Shown here: piece by piece, positions 14,971 through 34,300 of the stretch
How the letters are laid out: every line of letters starts with the position of its first letter
How positions within the stretch are numbered: the stretch's first letter is position 1
Source: Engraulis encrasicolus
Lineage: Eukaryota; Chordata; Actinopteri; Clupeiformes; Engraulidae
Length of the DNA stretch: 64,000 nucleotides
Assembly (NCBI RefSeq): GCF_034702125.1
Contig: NC_085874.1
Location: forward strand, 1,009,501-1,073,500
Direction of reading: 5' to 3'
The notes under the pieces: generated by a model
The model's input: the letters and a program-made list of their open reading frames with translations, nothing else
The model's database searches: none
Told to the model about the DNA's origin: nothing
Program-made: the position numbers and the translations under genes

Positions 14971-15060
14971 CGCCTTGCCGTTGCTGCCCGCCCCCCTGGG
15001 TAGCCCTGCGACGACGCCTGGTCCCTCCTAGTTGTTTATTTCCAGAATTCATGCTGCCCA

Positions 15061-16340
15061 TTCACTTTAAGGCTCTCTGACGATTTTGAAAATTTGACCA
15101 AAAAAAAATTGACAAAGAGCCAAAAGTGACAGCCATCTTGAATTTTAAGGTCAAAAATAGGTAAAATCAATAAATCTACATAATTTGTAAATTTCTTGCC
15201 CAAATAGTCTCAGAAACCATGTATTATGCAGCACTGTGGGCAAAACCATTAAAAAGCAAATTTCCAGCTTGGCTGGCAGCAGCCATTTTGGATATAGGGC
15301 TCTAAAAATGTTCCCCACATTTTTGTGAGGGGCACCCCGGCTCATTTTTTTAATTTAACCTTTATAGATGACAAATCCAGTGAGAAACGAACCTTTCCTC
15401 TCCACGGTCAGGGAACTTCTACAAATGACCCAAGCCTACAATCCTTTTCAGGTGCATCACACCGCACCATTTCTGCATACAACAAATGGCATTCTTGGCA
15501 GATCAGTTCCTCTGGACTTTCCACCCTCTGTGCATGCATGGGCCAGTGAAACTTGAGTGAAATATTACACATTATATTATATTAGGCTATAACATATTAA
15601 AATGTAGTAGGGTCTTGTAAGGGGAGAAATTAAATGTAATTTGTTTATTCATTTTGTTTAAATAGCCTAGAATTATTCGAATTGATTCGAGGCCACTTCC
15701 ACTTTACATAAATACAACTTTTACGAAATTATTGGCAACTGCAACATATAATGAATTGGGAATTTCAACGCAATCACGTATTTTAGTATGCACATTAGTA
15801 TGCACTAGTTGTCGCACTACAATCGCACTACAATCAGCCTAAAATGCACTTTTGTTTTGAAAACCAGAATGACGGCCGTTCATAATTTTTCTGGTGTAGC
15901 TAGCTTCACGCACAAACACTTGGAACTAAGTGCGATCACAGTGCGATGCCAATGTAGACAAACTGACTTTGACAGTGCGCAAACACTGTTTTACTGTCTA
16001 TGCCTGCACGCAGACGAAGCGATTTTTTCCCCAGAGAAATCTGTTGCAAGGTGGATATGTTCGGTAAGTTTTGACGTAGGTAGATCGATGGCTGGCTCAA
16101 CGTTGTGTTAGTTATTCATTCCTCTTCTAGCTCTTACAAAAAGTATCCGAACCAATAAGCCTAATAACTACATGTCATAGTGGTTGCATCATAGTCCAAT
16201 ATCTGTCATTTTCATATCAGAGCGTTGTGATCTCAGGAGCATACTTTTCTTTATTACTTTGGTTCTGTGTCCCCCGGTGACTCGATTTTCTAAGGCACCG
16301 CTAGTCGTCGACTTCCGATTACAGTAGCATGTCTATGGTA
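15061..16340. other. Non-genic DNA with one unassigned open frame
   Basis: No recognised repeat or named gene. An open frame at 15368-15556 (+; MTNPVRNEPFLSTV to HAWASET) has protein-like composition and is preceded by a possible 3' splice site (ttaacctttatag). I cannot match it to a family. Confidence 0.35.
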
Positions 16341-16600
16341 GTGTTCCAATATGCCACCTTGCGTCCTCCACTTAACCAAACAGTAAAGTTTCCCCGCTGT
16401 CCGCCCAACCAAAACATTTTTTTGGGGGGCTATTCTGTATTCACCATCTAGTTTGCAAATGAGAAAATGACTTAACAATTGAGCTTTTGCGAGATATTGA
16501 AATGTGCTGTTGTCAGATGTCATCATGACATATTACTTCCTGGTACGAGGCCACAAGCACAAGTGGAGGACGCAAGGTCGCATATTGGAACGCAGCCTAA
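16341..16600. mobile_element. MITE with ~33-bp inverted ends
   Basis: GTGTTCCAATATGCCACCTT at 16341 is matched in inverse by the 16561-16593 stretch (AAGTGGAGGACGC...ATATTGGAACGC). The interior is non-coding. TSD not clear. Confidence 0.55.
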
Positions 16601-16729
16601 GACTTTTAACATTGTTTTTTAGGCCCATTGGTTCCACAGCCCATTGGTCCCACAGCTTGTAACTACTGGCCCGTGTTCCCACATTTCCAAGAATTTATTC
16701 AAATTTAGGCCCTATGTCCCATGGCTGGG

Positions 16730-16892
16730 AGAAAGGCATGTTCTCTTCTACCTCTGCCTTCCTGCTATTTCTGCCTCTCCTCTCTACCGCTCCTTTTTAA
16801 TCCACCTCTAACAATGATGTTTTTTCCCCATTTGTTAAGCACTTTGAGTTATATGCCTTGTATGATACAGTGCTATACAAATACAATTACTA

Positions 16893-16936
<44 letters not shown>

Positions 16937-16940
16937 GTTA
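16730..16940 (+). repeat. LINE 3' tail with (ATT)n microsatellite
   Basis: AAGCACTTTGAGTTATATGC and GTGCTATACAAATACA form the usual 3' end of fish L2-like LINEs, followed by about 47 bp of (TTA)n. Confidence 0.7.
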
Positions 16941-17164
16941 GTTTACTCGGAAGTTTGGGAACATGGAGTTGTGAAACATAGGGCCTATATTTGAATCATT
17001 TCTTTCAAATATGGGAACATGGAGCAGCATGAATAAGATGTGGGACCAACGTGCTGTGGGAATATAGAGCTGACCCCGCTGAGACCATTGGCTGGAACTG
17101 CTAGCCGAATCTCATACACATTTCAAGCTCATGAGTAGGTTACCTGGCTGTAGCCTGTCTAGCC

Positions 17165-17275
17165 TAGAGGTGGGCCATACATTAACTATTACTTACATTA
17201 TTCCACTATAACTTGTGCATGATTATTGATAAGTGATTGATAAGTGTTACCAAATACTTCAGTTACAGACAAGCA
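17165..17275 (+). repeat. Dispersed ~100-bp repeat, copy 1
   Basis: CATACATTAACTATTACTTA through CCAAATACTTCA recurs almost unchanged at 22,569-22,665, inside ADAT2 intron 2. Confidence 0.6.
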
Positions 17276-17303
17276 ATTCAAACAAGGTGGAGTGTTCCTT
17301 TAA

Positions 17304-17639
17304 AGTGATACTGTCTCATTTTTGGGAATAAGCTTATTGTACACCTCTCCTTGAGGTAAACAATTGAGTTTTACTTGTCTCCTGTACTTCCTGCCATTCT
17401 CTGAGTATGGCAGTGCACATTGTACCTCCAAGCTAGCAATTAACATTGAGTCCTATGAGACCACCTGGCGGCTAACTGGTCTCATAGGACTCAATGTTAA
17501 CTGCTAGCTTAGAGGTAAAATTTGCAGTGCCATACTCGGAGAGAACGGTTGAAAGTACAGGAGAAACGTAAAACTCAATCACTTAACTCAAGGAGAGGTG
17601 TAAAATAAGCTTATTTTTAAAAAATGGGACAGTATCACT
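17304..17639. mobile_element. Palindromic MITE with TTAA target sites, 336 bp
   Basis: Ends are AGTGATACTGTC and GACAGTATCACT, flanked by TTAA at 17300-17303 and 17640-17643. The whole element folds back: GAGTCCTATGAGACC near the centre pairs with GGTCTCATAGGACTC. It sits about 220 bp upstream of ADAT2 exon 1. A half copy lies at 23,690-23,858. Confidence 0.75.
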
Positions 17640-17864
17640 TTAATGGAGGCACTTTTCGATTTTTGACTGATAGTCTTCACAGATTTCCCAAAATATATTA
17701 AAATGTGTGTTGTAAATTACATTTCAGTCACATTGTTTGCATGACTCAAGAAAGTAGGATTAAAATGCTAGAACATGTTTTTTGTTTATTCTAGCTCTTC
17801 TGTTGCAACTGATCTGGAAATCCATTTCAGGGTTAGGAGTGGTATAAGCAAATGCAGACTGAAG

Positions 17865-25449
<7,585 letters not shown>

Positions 25450-25738
25450 ACATGCCGTTCATTATGGACAATCATCCTGTTGCAGATCCAAAGCGCTGTG
25501 ACCAGACATTGACCAAGCAACTTTCTGATCAGGAAAATGGACACTTTCATTTTTAATTTTCTTCTCTTTTTGATTGTGTTGTAACCACTGCACTTTTGTG
25601 TATAAAAAAACTAGTCTTCAGCCATTGCCTGAATCATGGTTTTACCTTTGCGAAAGGGTAATGTTTTGGTGAAAGTTTGTGGTGGTTTTGTGTATGCACT
25701 CGCGATGTGTAAATGCGTGAATTTTCAGAGCTTTTTTG

Positions 25739-25744
25739 AATAAA
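25739..25744 (+). terminator. Candidate poly(A) signal of ADAT2
   Basis: AATAAA about 290 nt after the ADAT2 stop codon, within AATAAATAAAAACC. It is the first canonical hexamer downstream of the gene on this strand. Confidence 0.55.
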
Positions 25745-25902
25745 TAAAAACCAAAAAACTAACATAGTATGTAGTGTAGGCTGCTGGTTTTAGAAGTGAA
25801 GTTCATGATGTCATAGCTATGATGCCTTAACCAGAGTTCATTTTCAGCATGAGTCCGTAAAAGAGTTGTCATCTAATCTGTGATGTGGATTCAGCGGCTT
25901 AA

Positions 25903-26409
25903 AGGGGGAAGAACTTTTTTTTGCATGTGGGGCCTTATTTCTGGAATAAAACACATCACTCTACACACCCATACCACTTTTTTCGCATTTGGAAGATATT
26001 GTGTCAGACATTTTATTTTTGTATCCTGGATATGTGCAAACTCGACCCATTGCAACTAAATAGAAAGTTTACTCTGTTATTGCGTTGTCAGTAGCTGTCA
26101 AGAGTAGCTGCTGGCGCAGGCTGATGACATAGCTGCGTCGCCTCCTTTTGGTTTGAACAAAAAAGTGTGGACACATAGGGAGAGATGCGAAAGACCACTT
26201 CATGGCTTCAATTGATATCTCTACAACTGTAGAACATCTTAAAATAGGCACCAACTCATTTGTTGCCCCCACGGCTACCGTTGAGTGGATACCGTCTGAC
26301 ACAATATTTTCAGAACTGCACCAAAAGCGAAAAAAGTGGTATGGGTGTGTAGAGTGATGTGTTTTATTCCAGAAATAAGGCCCCACATGCAAAAAAACGT
26401 TCTTCCCCT
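25903..26409. mobile_element. MITE with long inverted ends and TTAA target sites, 507 bp
   Basis: Ends are AGGGGGAAGAAC and GTTCTTCCCCT, with TTAA at 25899-25902 and 26410-26413. The inverted arms extend about 100 bp (GGGGCCTTATTTCTGGAATA and its complement). It lies just beyond the ADAT2 poly(A) signal, between the convergent genes. Confidence 0.75.
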
Positions 26410-26899
26410 TTAAAGTTAAATGAAGAGGACCGTGCGCCGGTGGTGATTGTAATAGTCTTAATGCTCTCTGGCATAGGCCACTCACGCTCTACTGTGTTGG
26501 GCTGTAATCACAGTCCCCATGTGTGGAGTCTGTTCCTGACAATTTTAGCAAATCAGTGGCCTGCATAGATCCTTTTGTAGGGCTCTGGAAGTGCCTCCTG
26601 TACCTCATTGTTCCAAGAAAGAGGTTGCAATCCTGCTGCTGAGAGATGACCCTCGGATGGAGATGCTTTGTTAGTCTAATCTAATGCACTGGGGAGGAAA
26701 TGGCTTAAAAATACACCCTTAGTTGTGGCACCAGCATTTCTTCCCTTTTTGTCATGTCTGGTCATAGCCTTCACTTGTTGCACCAGATTGTTACTAGAAG
26801 CGCAGTGTTCTCCTTTGACCTCTTGGTAAGCTTTAACTCACTTGCTGCCATTGATGGCTATAGACATCATTCCAAGACTGGAAAGAGGATGGTTGTAAA

Positions 26900-27130
26900 G
26901 TGGTTAAAAACTGTGGTTATAAAGTAACACTATTAATAAACTAATATTTACTGGTCTGACCAAAGTAGAATATGTTGCTGTCGAAGACAGAGGACAGGAG
27001 AAGAGCCACCATTTCATGTATGAATGAAAAGTGTCATTTTCCCAGTCATACTGAATACTTTTGAAGGTCATTTTGATTCTTCTGTGTCTTTGGCATTTTC
27101 TACATTTAAAGGAACAGGCATTTTTGAATT
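26900..27130. repeat. Diverged relative of the 4594-4952 MITE
   Basis: Shares TTTCATGTATGAA, AAAAGTG, CAGTCATA and TGAATACTT in the same order as the MITE at 4.6-4.95 kb, with many changes. Confidence 0.45.
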
Positions 27131-27993
27131 TCACATATTTGCAGTATTTCCACATTGCATATTCCTATTCTTGAATGTGCGGATAATTTTCTTCTCTGTG
27201 TTTCAGTACTTGGATTTATTGGATCCGAATTATTAGCATAGCTCAGCATAATCACTGGAAGTAAATAGGAACATTAGCATCAAGCCACAAGTGATCACAG
27301 CACAGGATTAGTTTGGTGAATTTTACATTATTTCAAAGTAGTTTATAAGTACATTTGAGAGTGTGTTTGTTTGTTCCCATAGACTTGTATTGCTACGCTT
27401 AATTTACCTATGCTGTTAAACTAGGCAATGCAAACATGGACAAAAATGATATGCACATTCATGAATAAAGCTTGGAAATACTTCAAATATGTGAATCAAA
27501 AAGTGGTGGACTGTTTCTTTTAAGGGATTCGCCGCCCCCAGGTCACATTGAGGGTCTCACCACAGTTTCGACCAAAGTGAATTAATTTACTGGATTTTTT
27601 CCCCCAATTACTTTCTGTGTACTGTACATTGACATTGAGTGAAAATGACTAAAGTCATTAAAAGACTTAAGTAGGATAGTGTAATATACACTTATCAGCA
27701 GAGATCATTTCATACACTGGAGATGTATCGATGAGCAATTTCATCCCGCCACTTTAAAAATGTACAACAAAAATAAAACCATCATTACTGAATATAAAAC
27801 TTGGTGGTCTACCCTGGGCCACAGATAAATATCGTCATTGAAAATATATTAGGAAGAATAGTCCTTTGTAGAAGAAAATGTAACAAATAATTTAACGCTG
27901 ATATTCTTTTTTGTTTATTGGGCAGGGCATGTTGTGTTGTTCCATGTGGTTGGTGTAGTGAAATAAAGTTGAACACTTGAGAAGGGTTGGCCT

Positions 27994-28170
27994 CAGGGCT
28001 CTAAATTAACACCAGCCAACCGGCCAAATGCTGGTGAAATTTTAGTTTGGCAGGTAGAAAAGACCAACTTACTAGCCACTTTGTCCAATTAGTGAGTGTG
28101 TGTTTGGCTTGTAAGATTAACCTCTAACCCATTTTGGCTAGTGATGAAAAAAGTTAATTTTAGAGCCCTG
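27994..28170. mobile_element. Short non-autonomous hAT element, 177 bp
   Basis: CAGGGCTCTAAATTAAC at the left and GTTAATTTTAGAGCCCTG at the right form the inverted ends. Flanks GTTGGCCT (27986-27993) and ATTGGCCT (28171-28178) are an 8-bp TSD with one change. Confidence 0.8.
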
Positions 28171-28303
28171 ATTGGCCTACATACTAGGTGATCATAAAGT
28201 GGTCTGCGAGTAAATAATATCACAGTTATGTATTGTCTGTATATCTGATCTTGATTCAAATGCTGATATACAGAATATTGTGAAGGAACCATTCCACAAG
28301 TTT

Positions 28304-28309
28304 TTTATT
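28304..28309 (-). terminator. Candidate poly(A) signal of AIG1
   Basis: TTTATT on the plus strand, so AATAAA on the minus strand, about 50 nt after the AIG1 stop. That would give a very short 3' UTR; a more distal site is possible. Confidence 0.3.
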
Positions 28310-28356
28310 TATCATTTTTTAATTAAACATGTTTGAAATTCATCATACTTATCAAG

Positions 28357-31300
28357 TTATGATGATTTTTGTTTTGATGTCGAGTCCCATATATAGCTGT
28401 TAAGAATGTCTCCAAGGATGTAGAACAGACTGATGAGGACAGGCAAACAGGAGAAGATGACTACTTTCGACACCGTGTCAAGACGCTCCAACAGCGGATA
28501 AACCCATATTCCAGTCACTTGATGGACCCAACACATCCTGAAAAGGAAGAACGTAAGAAAGTAAGTATGTAGGCGTGTGCTTGTGGACAAGAGAAGCCAA
28601 AAGCCTCATAAAAAAGATGGGTTTTAAGGTGTTTAAAGATGGCCAGTGAAGGGGCATTCTGAATGTGGTTGCACAGTTTATTCCAAAGCAGCAGCTACTG
28701 TACATGGAGGGCTCTGTCACTGGTGGCCTTGAGTCTGGTGCAACGGATGGCCAGCTGGCCCTTGGAAGAGGACCATAACGATCTTGAGAGGGGGTATAGG
28801 GGAGGAGGAGGTTGTGGGGTGCCAGATCATGGAGGGACTTGAAAGTGAGAAGGAGAACTTTGAAGATGATGTGAGATTTGATGGTGAGTGCAGTTTTTTG
28901 AGTACAGGGGTGATGTGCTGCCAGGGCCTATAGTGCCTGTGAGGATCCAAGCAGCAGAATTCTGGACATATTGCAGTCTGTCTTAGGCTTTATTGGGAAG
29001 ACCAATCAGGTTAGCATTGCAATAGTCTAGGCGGGTGGAGATAAAGGCATCAGTGAGGGTCTCTGACTGTTTGAAAGTGAGGGCCTGAGAGTCTGCAGAT
29101 ATTTATGAGATGGTAGAAGGCAAATCTGGTGACTTTTTTTGATATCTGACTGTAATGATGATGAATGTGTGAAACAGGTTTGTTACATTTTTCTTCTGTC
29201 CAGTTTAACCAATTTGATGGAAAATGAAACCCTTTTTTTACCAATAACTGTTCAGTACATACAATACCTTTGTATCATTCCAAGCTATTCAATAAATGTA
29301 TAAGGCTTCAAATGGGAAAAAAAACTTAAAAATTAGGGTGACCTCAAACTTTTGAACGGTAGTGTATATCATCCTGCATGCATCACCCTTTTGTATTCGT
29401 TATCATCCACTTACATACATTCATTTTAAATGTTAAATGACTCCATCTCTAATGAGATACTGTTACCATCTACCATACTGTTACTGTTATTATCCCAATA
29501 GATGTCTTAGGTCTTCAGTGTCTCCTCTACTGGTTGTGCCTAGGCTAATATCCAGACAGGGTGACATGGCATTTGGTCATTATGCTGCAAAATGATGGAA
29601 CCAGTTTCTTGCCCAAATTATAACAGTATCATGTTTTAAAAAGAAAAAAAACGTGTGTGCATCCCTATTAATTGTGTCTATTCCTATTCATTTTAAATAT
29701 TAAATCTCTGATGACAATTACTGTTACCATAACACGTATCCAAGGGTGAAGCTGGAGACTGTGAGAAGTCCACAAAGCCGGCCTGGATACTTATGTGGCG
29801 TCGTCCGCATCTCAATAATGATGAAGGGGAGGACCGTTGTATGCTTGAATAAGAAATAAATGACATTTATCAACAACACAATAAAATTTAGCCATTTGTT
29901 TTGAAATCAGTTGTTCAACATCATGTCAGGCAGCCAAGTCGTGGGACTCGGAGGCAGTATGGAATGCAGCAGAGAAGTGGGACACAAAGTTTTTTAAATC
30001 CTCTTTAATTTTTTCTCTGTCTATGAACGGCTTCCCATACTGTTCCTGAGCGGCCATTGAACTTGTAGCTGAACTTACAAACATCCTTTTTGAGTTCATT
30101 TTTTCCAAAGAATGGCCTGCCCTGCCGCATCAGTTGGAAAACTGTTTTCTTTCTCTCTTCCAAGCCACATACTGCAACTATTCATAGAAGGGTTTGTTGA
30201 GATCTCATTCACAACTGGAGTTAGAGCAAGGTTTCTGAAAAAAAAACCTGTTTTTTTGTACTGAAAGCAAATAACAACAGACCCCTCAATGAATAGTTTT
30301 ATTTTGACTGTTATCAACGCATAGCCTGAGTATCATCCTCCGTAGTGACCGCGCTAGCTCAATACTTTCGCTTGCTGACCACGGAGTCTGACCCTGCAGC
30401 CACCCCCGGCAGTTGGAAATTATCTCACTTAATGAGGGAATTAGCCTTTCGCAAAACCCCTCCCACAAACGGCCGCCAACCAATCCGAGCTCAGCAACGG
30501 TAACTAAGGAGTGTAGAACTTGTCGAGGTCCACCGTCCGTCAAAAACCTACGATTTCAGGGAGACATACAACGTGTGCCTATGGCACCGTCAGGGTCCGA
30601 CACCATCTGAAGATTAATTAGGACCTCATTTTTTCACTTTCCCGAAGCAAAAACCTCAAGCGGACTGATAACAGGGATGGATTAAGCCATGTGAAGGCTA
30701 TTAGCTCCAGGTGATCATATTTAAAATTAGCAGGCTAACTGTGCAATCGTCTTGTTTGCTAATATAGCCCCCTTCCCCCTTGCATTTAGCTGGCAGAAAA
30801 CGTACCCTAAACAAATAATCAATGCATCGCTCAGACTTAAGGACAATATTATATGATATTATAGTATTGGATCCACGGCATTATGATTCAAATTTTATTG
30901 GGAAACTACTAGTTGCGTTGTTTAATATGCGCCAAATGCACAGCCCACGGAGCAGCCCCCACCCTCTCTCCTTCCCAGTTTGTGTCTGTGTATATGCGTC
31001 GAGTGTGACAGCAAAAAAAGTAACACTGAAATGGGGCTGCGCTTGTTCCAACCTTGTTATGAAGATATTAACTGTCAACTAAAACCATTAAAGTGAACAG
31101 AAGAGAAACGCCCAGTGTGACTGCCCAAGAGCTGCGCAGTGTCAGTGCCGAAAGCCCGTCAAAGGTCTTGGCAGACGGCAATGTCCCAGTTTACACCAAG
31201 CACTATCAAATGTCCTGGTTACAGACATCACATCGCCATCATCAAGTTGTTGTATTTCAGTTGAATATGTAAGAGGGCTTGGGGAGGGGCTTAGACTATC

Positions 31301-34300
31301 AGCGAGCCTATTGGCTGTTCAGATACTGAACGAATATCTGAATTCCAACTGCCAGGGGTGGCTGCAGGGTCAGACTCCGTGGTCAGCAAGCGAAAGTATT
31401 GAGCTAGCGCGGTCACTACGGAGGATGATACTCAGGCTAATCAACGCAATGATTGATGGACGTGTTCAACACACGTTTCCAATAAGACCTTTCATTCAAA
31501 ATTGAGACGTTTCGTAGAAGACCTGAAGACGTTTCGTAGAGGACGAAATTTTGAACAAAACTTCTTTTTGGAAACATGCGTTGAACAAATTGTCCGTTCC
31601 CCAACACAATGAGCCCACGTGTTGGGTCTGGCACCATCCAATGTGGCTCCACTCGCTTTTGAAGTTTAACAAAAAATATACACATATTGTATGAGTTTGA
31701 GCCTCATTTGCATAAAAATAAATATAATTCAGAAAACTTCCAAAGCAAAAAATCTTTTTCTTTTTATTTTATGTCCCTAATAACTTAGTTTTGTAATCCA
31801 GTCTATTCATCTAAACTTTTGGCCTATCTAGGTGTGCCCTCTCGCCTTCAATCAATGAAAAATAAATTCTTCATACATACCATCCCATGGTTCAGCCACT
31901 GTGGAATAAATCCATCCAAAAGTCTGGGATATATCAACTCCCTGTCGTACAGGTAAAGGGTCCAAAACGATGCAACCACAAACTTGAAAAAAAAAGCAGT
32001 GAAGAATTAGCAGTGAAGAGAAATGCTGTAGTAAAATCCATTCAATGGTCAAAGGTCCCTACAATACGCTTAAGAGTCATTCTATAATTAGGGGTACACC
32101 TCGAGTCCATGTGCTGTATTTGTACATTTCTCTAACTATTAACTTTAACCAATCTTTTGTACATACACACAGGTTTATGTTTTAAATATTGCAAAAAGTT
32201 AATATTAACATTATTTTCCTCTACAAAAAATGTATATACAATACTGTTCTCTTTCGGTCGAATCGTTTGACACAGACTGTGACTCTATGAGGTTTAGCGC
32301 CCTTGCGTGACCGCTCTTGAAGCCTTTTTAAACACGCCTATTGCCTGAGTTGAGCTGTCACTCAGGCGCCCAGGCACCTATATAACCTGAGACTGCTCGC
32401 TCATCTTCACATTTTAGTTCTTCAAGACTCGCCAGCACAAGCCTTCAGAATACCACACCGATATCTAAATTTTCACTATATACCCCAACTTAACGGCTAA
32501 GTTTTCTGGGAAGTACATCTTGCCATTAAGCATTGAGGTAAAACTTGTAAAAACGTGTATTTTCACGTCAGCATACACAAACACCACAGACAGTTCCTGA
32601 GATTTCATTTCGAGGGCAGAGCACTAAAATTCTAAGTGTTCGATAATTTGTCTCTAACAGTTTCCATTCGGGCTGGCTACGGCACCCCGCCTTTTTACAG
32701 AAATAATGGATGCTGCCATACCCCCACTGAGGGAAAAAGGGATGCGTATTTTCGGGTACATAGACGATTATCTTCTATGCACCCCGTCAGCGCAGCTGGC
32801 TGTGGAACACACACATCTCTTACGCAGCCATCTGGAATCCCTAGGTTCCCGAATAAACTATCAGAAAAGCTAACCCCAGCTTAAATTGTGCACTTCCTGG
32901 GCCACACACTGAACTCCACCACGTTCGGTGCCAAACTCACGCCACAACGTGGAATCATTTCACAAGTGTCTCTCAAACTTTCAACTGGGGAAGGAAGTTA
33001 AATTTCGTATTTGCCTTCGCCTTCTGGGCTTAATGGCATCTATGATAGCGGTTGTACCGTTGGGGCAACTGTTCATGAGGGACATGCAGAGATGGGTGTT
33101 CTCGCTCCGTTTGCGTCCCAAGCGTAGAGCACATCTCAACCGGCAGGTAACGGTTTCCATCCCGTGCATCCGCGCACTGCTGGCCCAACTCATTGTGATT
33201 CGACGTGTGGTGACAACAGACGCTTCACTGAGTGGCTGGGGTGCCACTCTAGGGGATCTGGCTGTGGGTGGTGTTTGGACAACTTCACATCAACATTCTG
33301 GAGCTGACCGCAGTATTCTTAACGCTTAAGCATTTCTTGCCTTTGCTGCGCCATCACCACGTTCTAGTCCGTATGGACAACACGGCAGTAGTGTCATATA
33401 TAAGTCACCAAGGGGGTCTGCAGTCGATTCGGCCTCACCGCATCGGTCACGATATTATACGCTGGGCACCGCACACCGCACACCTTCGTAAAACACTATC
33501 GCCTTGATGTTACAGCGTCCATGGTGGCTCACGCTGTCCTTGAGGCTGGGGGATCGAGACCTATATGAACTGCTTTGCACTGCTTTTTCACTCCCATTCA
33601 TTTTCACTGGTTGGGTATGAGCACTCAGGGGCGTATTTAAAACTCCCATAGAGTCACAGTCTCTGTTTGACCGAAACAGAACGTATGGGTATTTCATACC
33701 CTCAGTTCTCTGAGGGAGATAAGTGAGACACAGACTTGTGCTGCCCCTTCCTGCTTGCTCGTCTTGCAGAGCTGGTAATGTGAAGATGAGCGAGCCGTCA
33801 CAGGCTATATAGGTGGCGGGGCGCCTATGAATGACAGCTCAACTCAGCCGATAGGCGTGTTTAAAAAGGCGTGAGGGCGCTAAACCCCATAGAGTCACAC
33901 AAAATAAAGCTGTTTTTAATTTCGTTTTAAAACAAGATACTGTTGGAGCAGTTCTAATATGGACAGGAAGCTGGCTCCAACATTTAGCAACATAATGACT
34001 ACAGGTAAATGCTATTTCAACCTGTCTGGATTTGACCCTTGGCACAACGAGTAGAGGAGCCTCTGAAGAGCTAAATCATCCGAACCGTGGCTCAGTGCTT
34101 AGAGCACTGGGTTGGCAACCCAAGGGTTCCCCTAGGGGGAACCAAAATTGGCTCCAATCTCCAATCTGTTAGGATGATATTGCTCTAGCATATCTACATT
34201 TACTTACTACACCAACAGGAAATGCCAGCACAGCCATCAGCCAGTCCCTCAGACCAATGAGTTTTTTTCGCTGCCTCTCTTGTTCTTGGCAGAAGGCGTC

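Larger units (their letters stand above)
9779..15040 (+). mobile_element. Ty3/gypsy retrotransposon internal region, no flanking LTRs seen
   Basis: Domains run in Ty3/gypsy order: gag, zinc knuckle, protease, reverse transcriptase, RNase H, integrase. Frameshifts and stops (10138, about 11200, 11549, 11632, 12015, 12681) break it, and a 1.16-kb insertion splits the integrase. I find neither paired LTRs nor a primer-binding site at the ends. The left junction abuts a LINE fragment. The GC-rich codon use differs sharply from the AT-rich surroundings. Confidence 0.85.

Noticed and set aside
30096..30317. An extra AIG1 exon
   Set aside because: The reading frame does not match AIG1, and exons 3 and 4 already join in phase without it.
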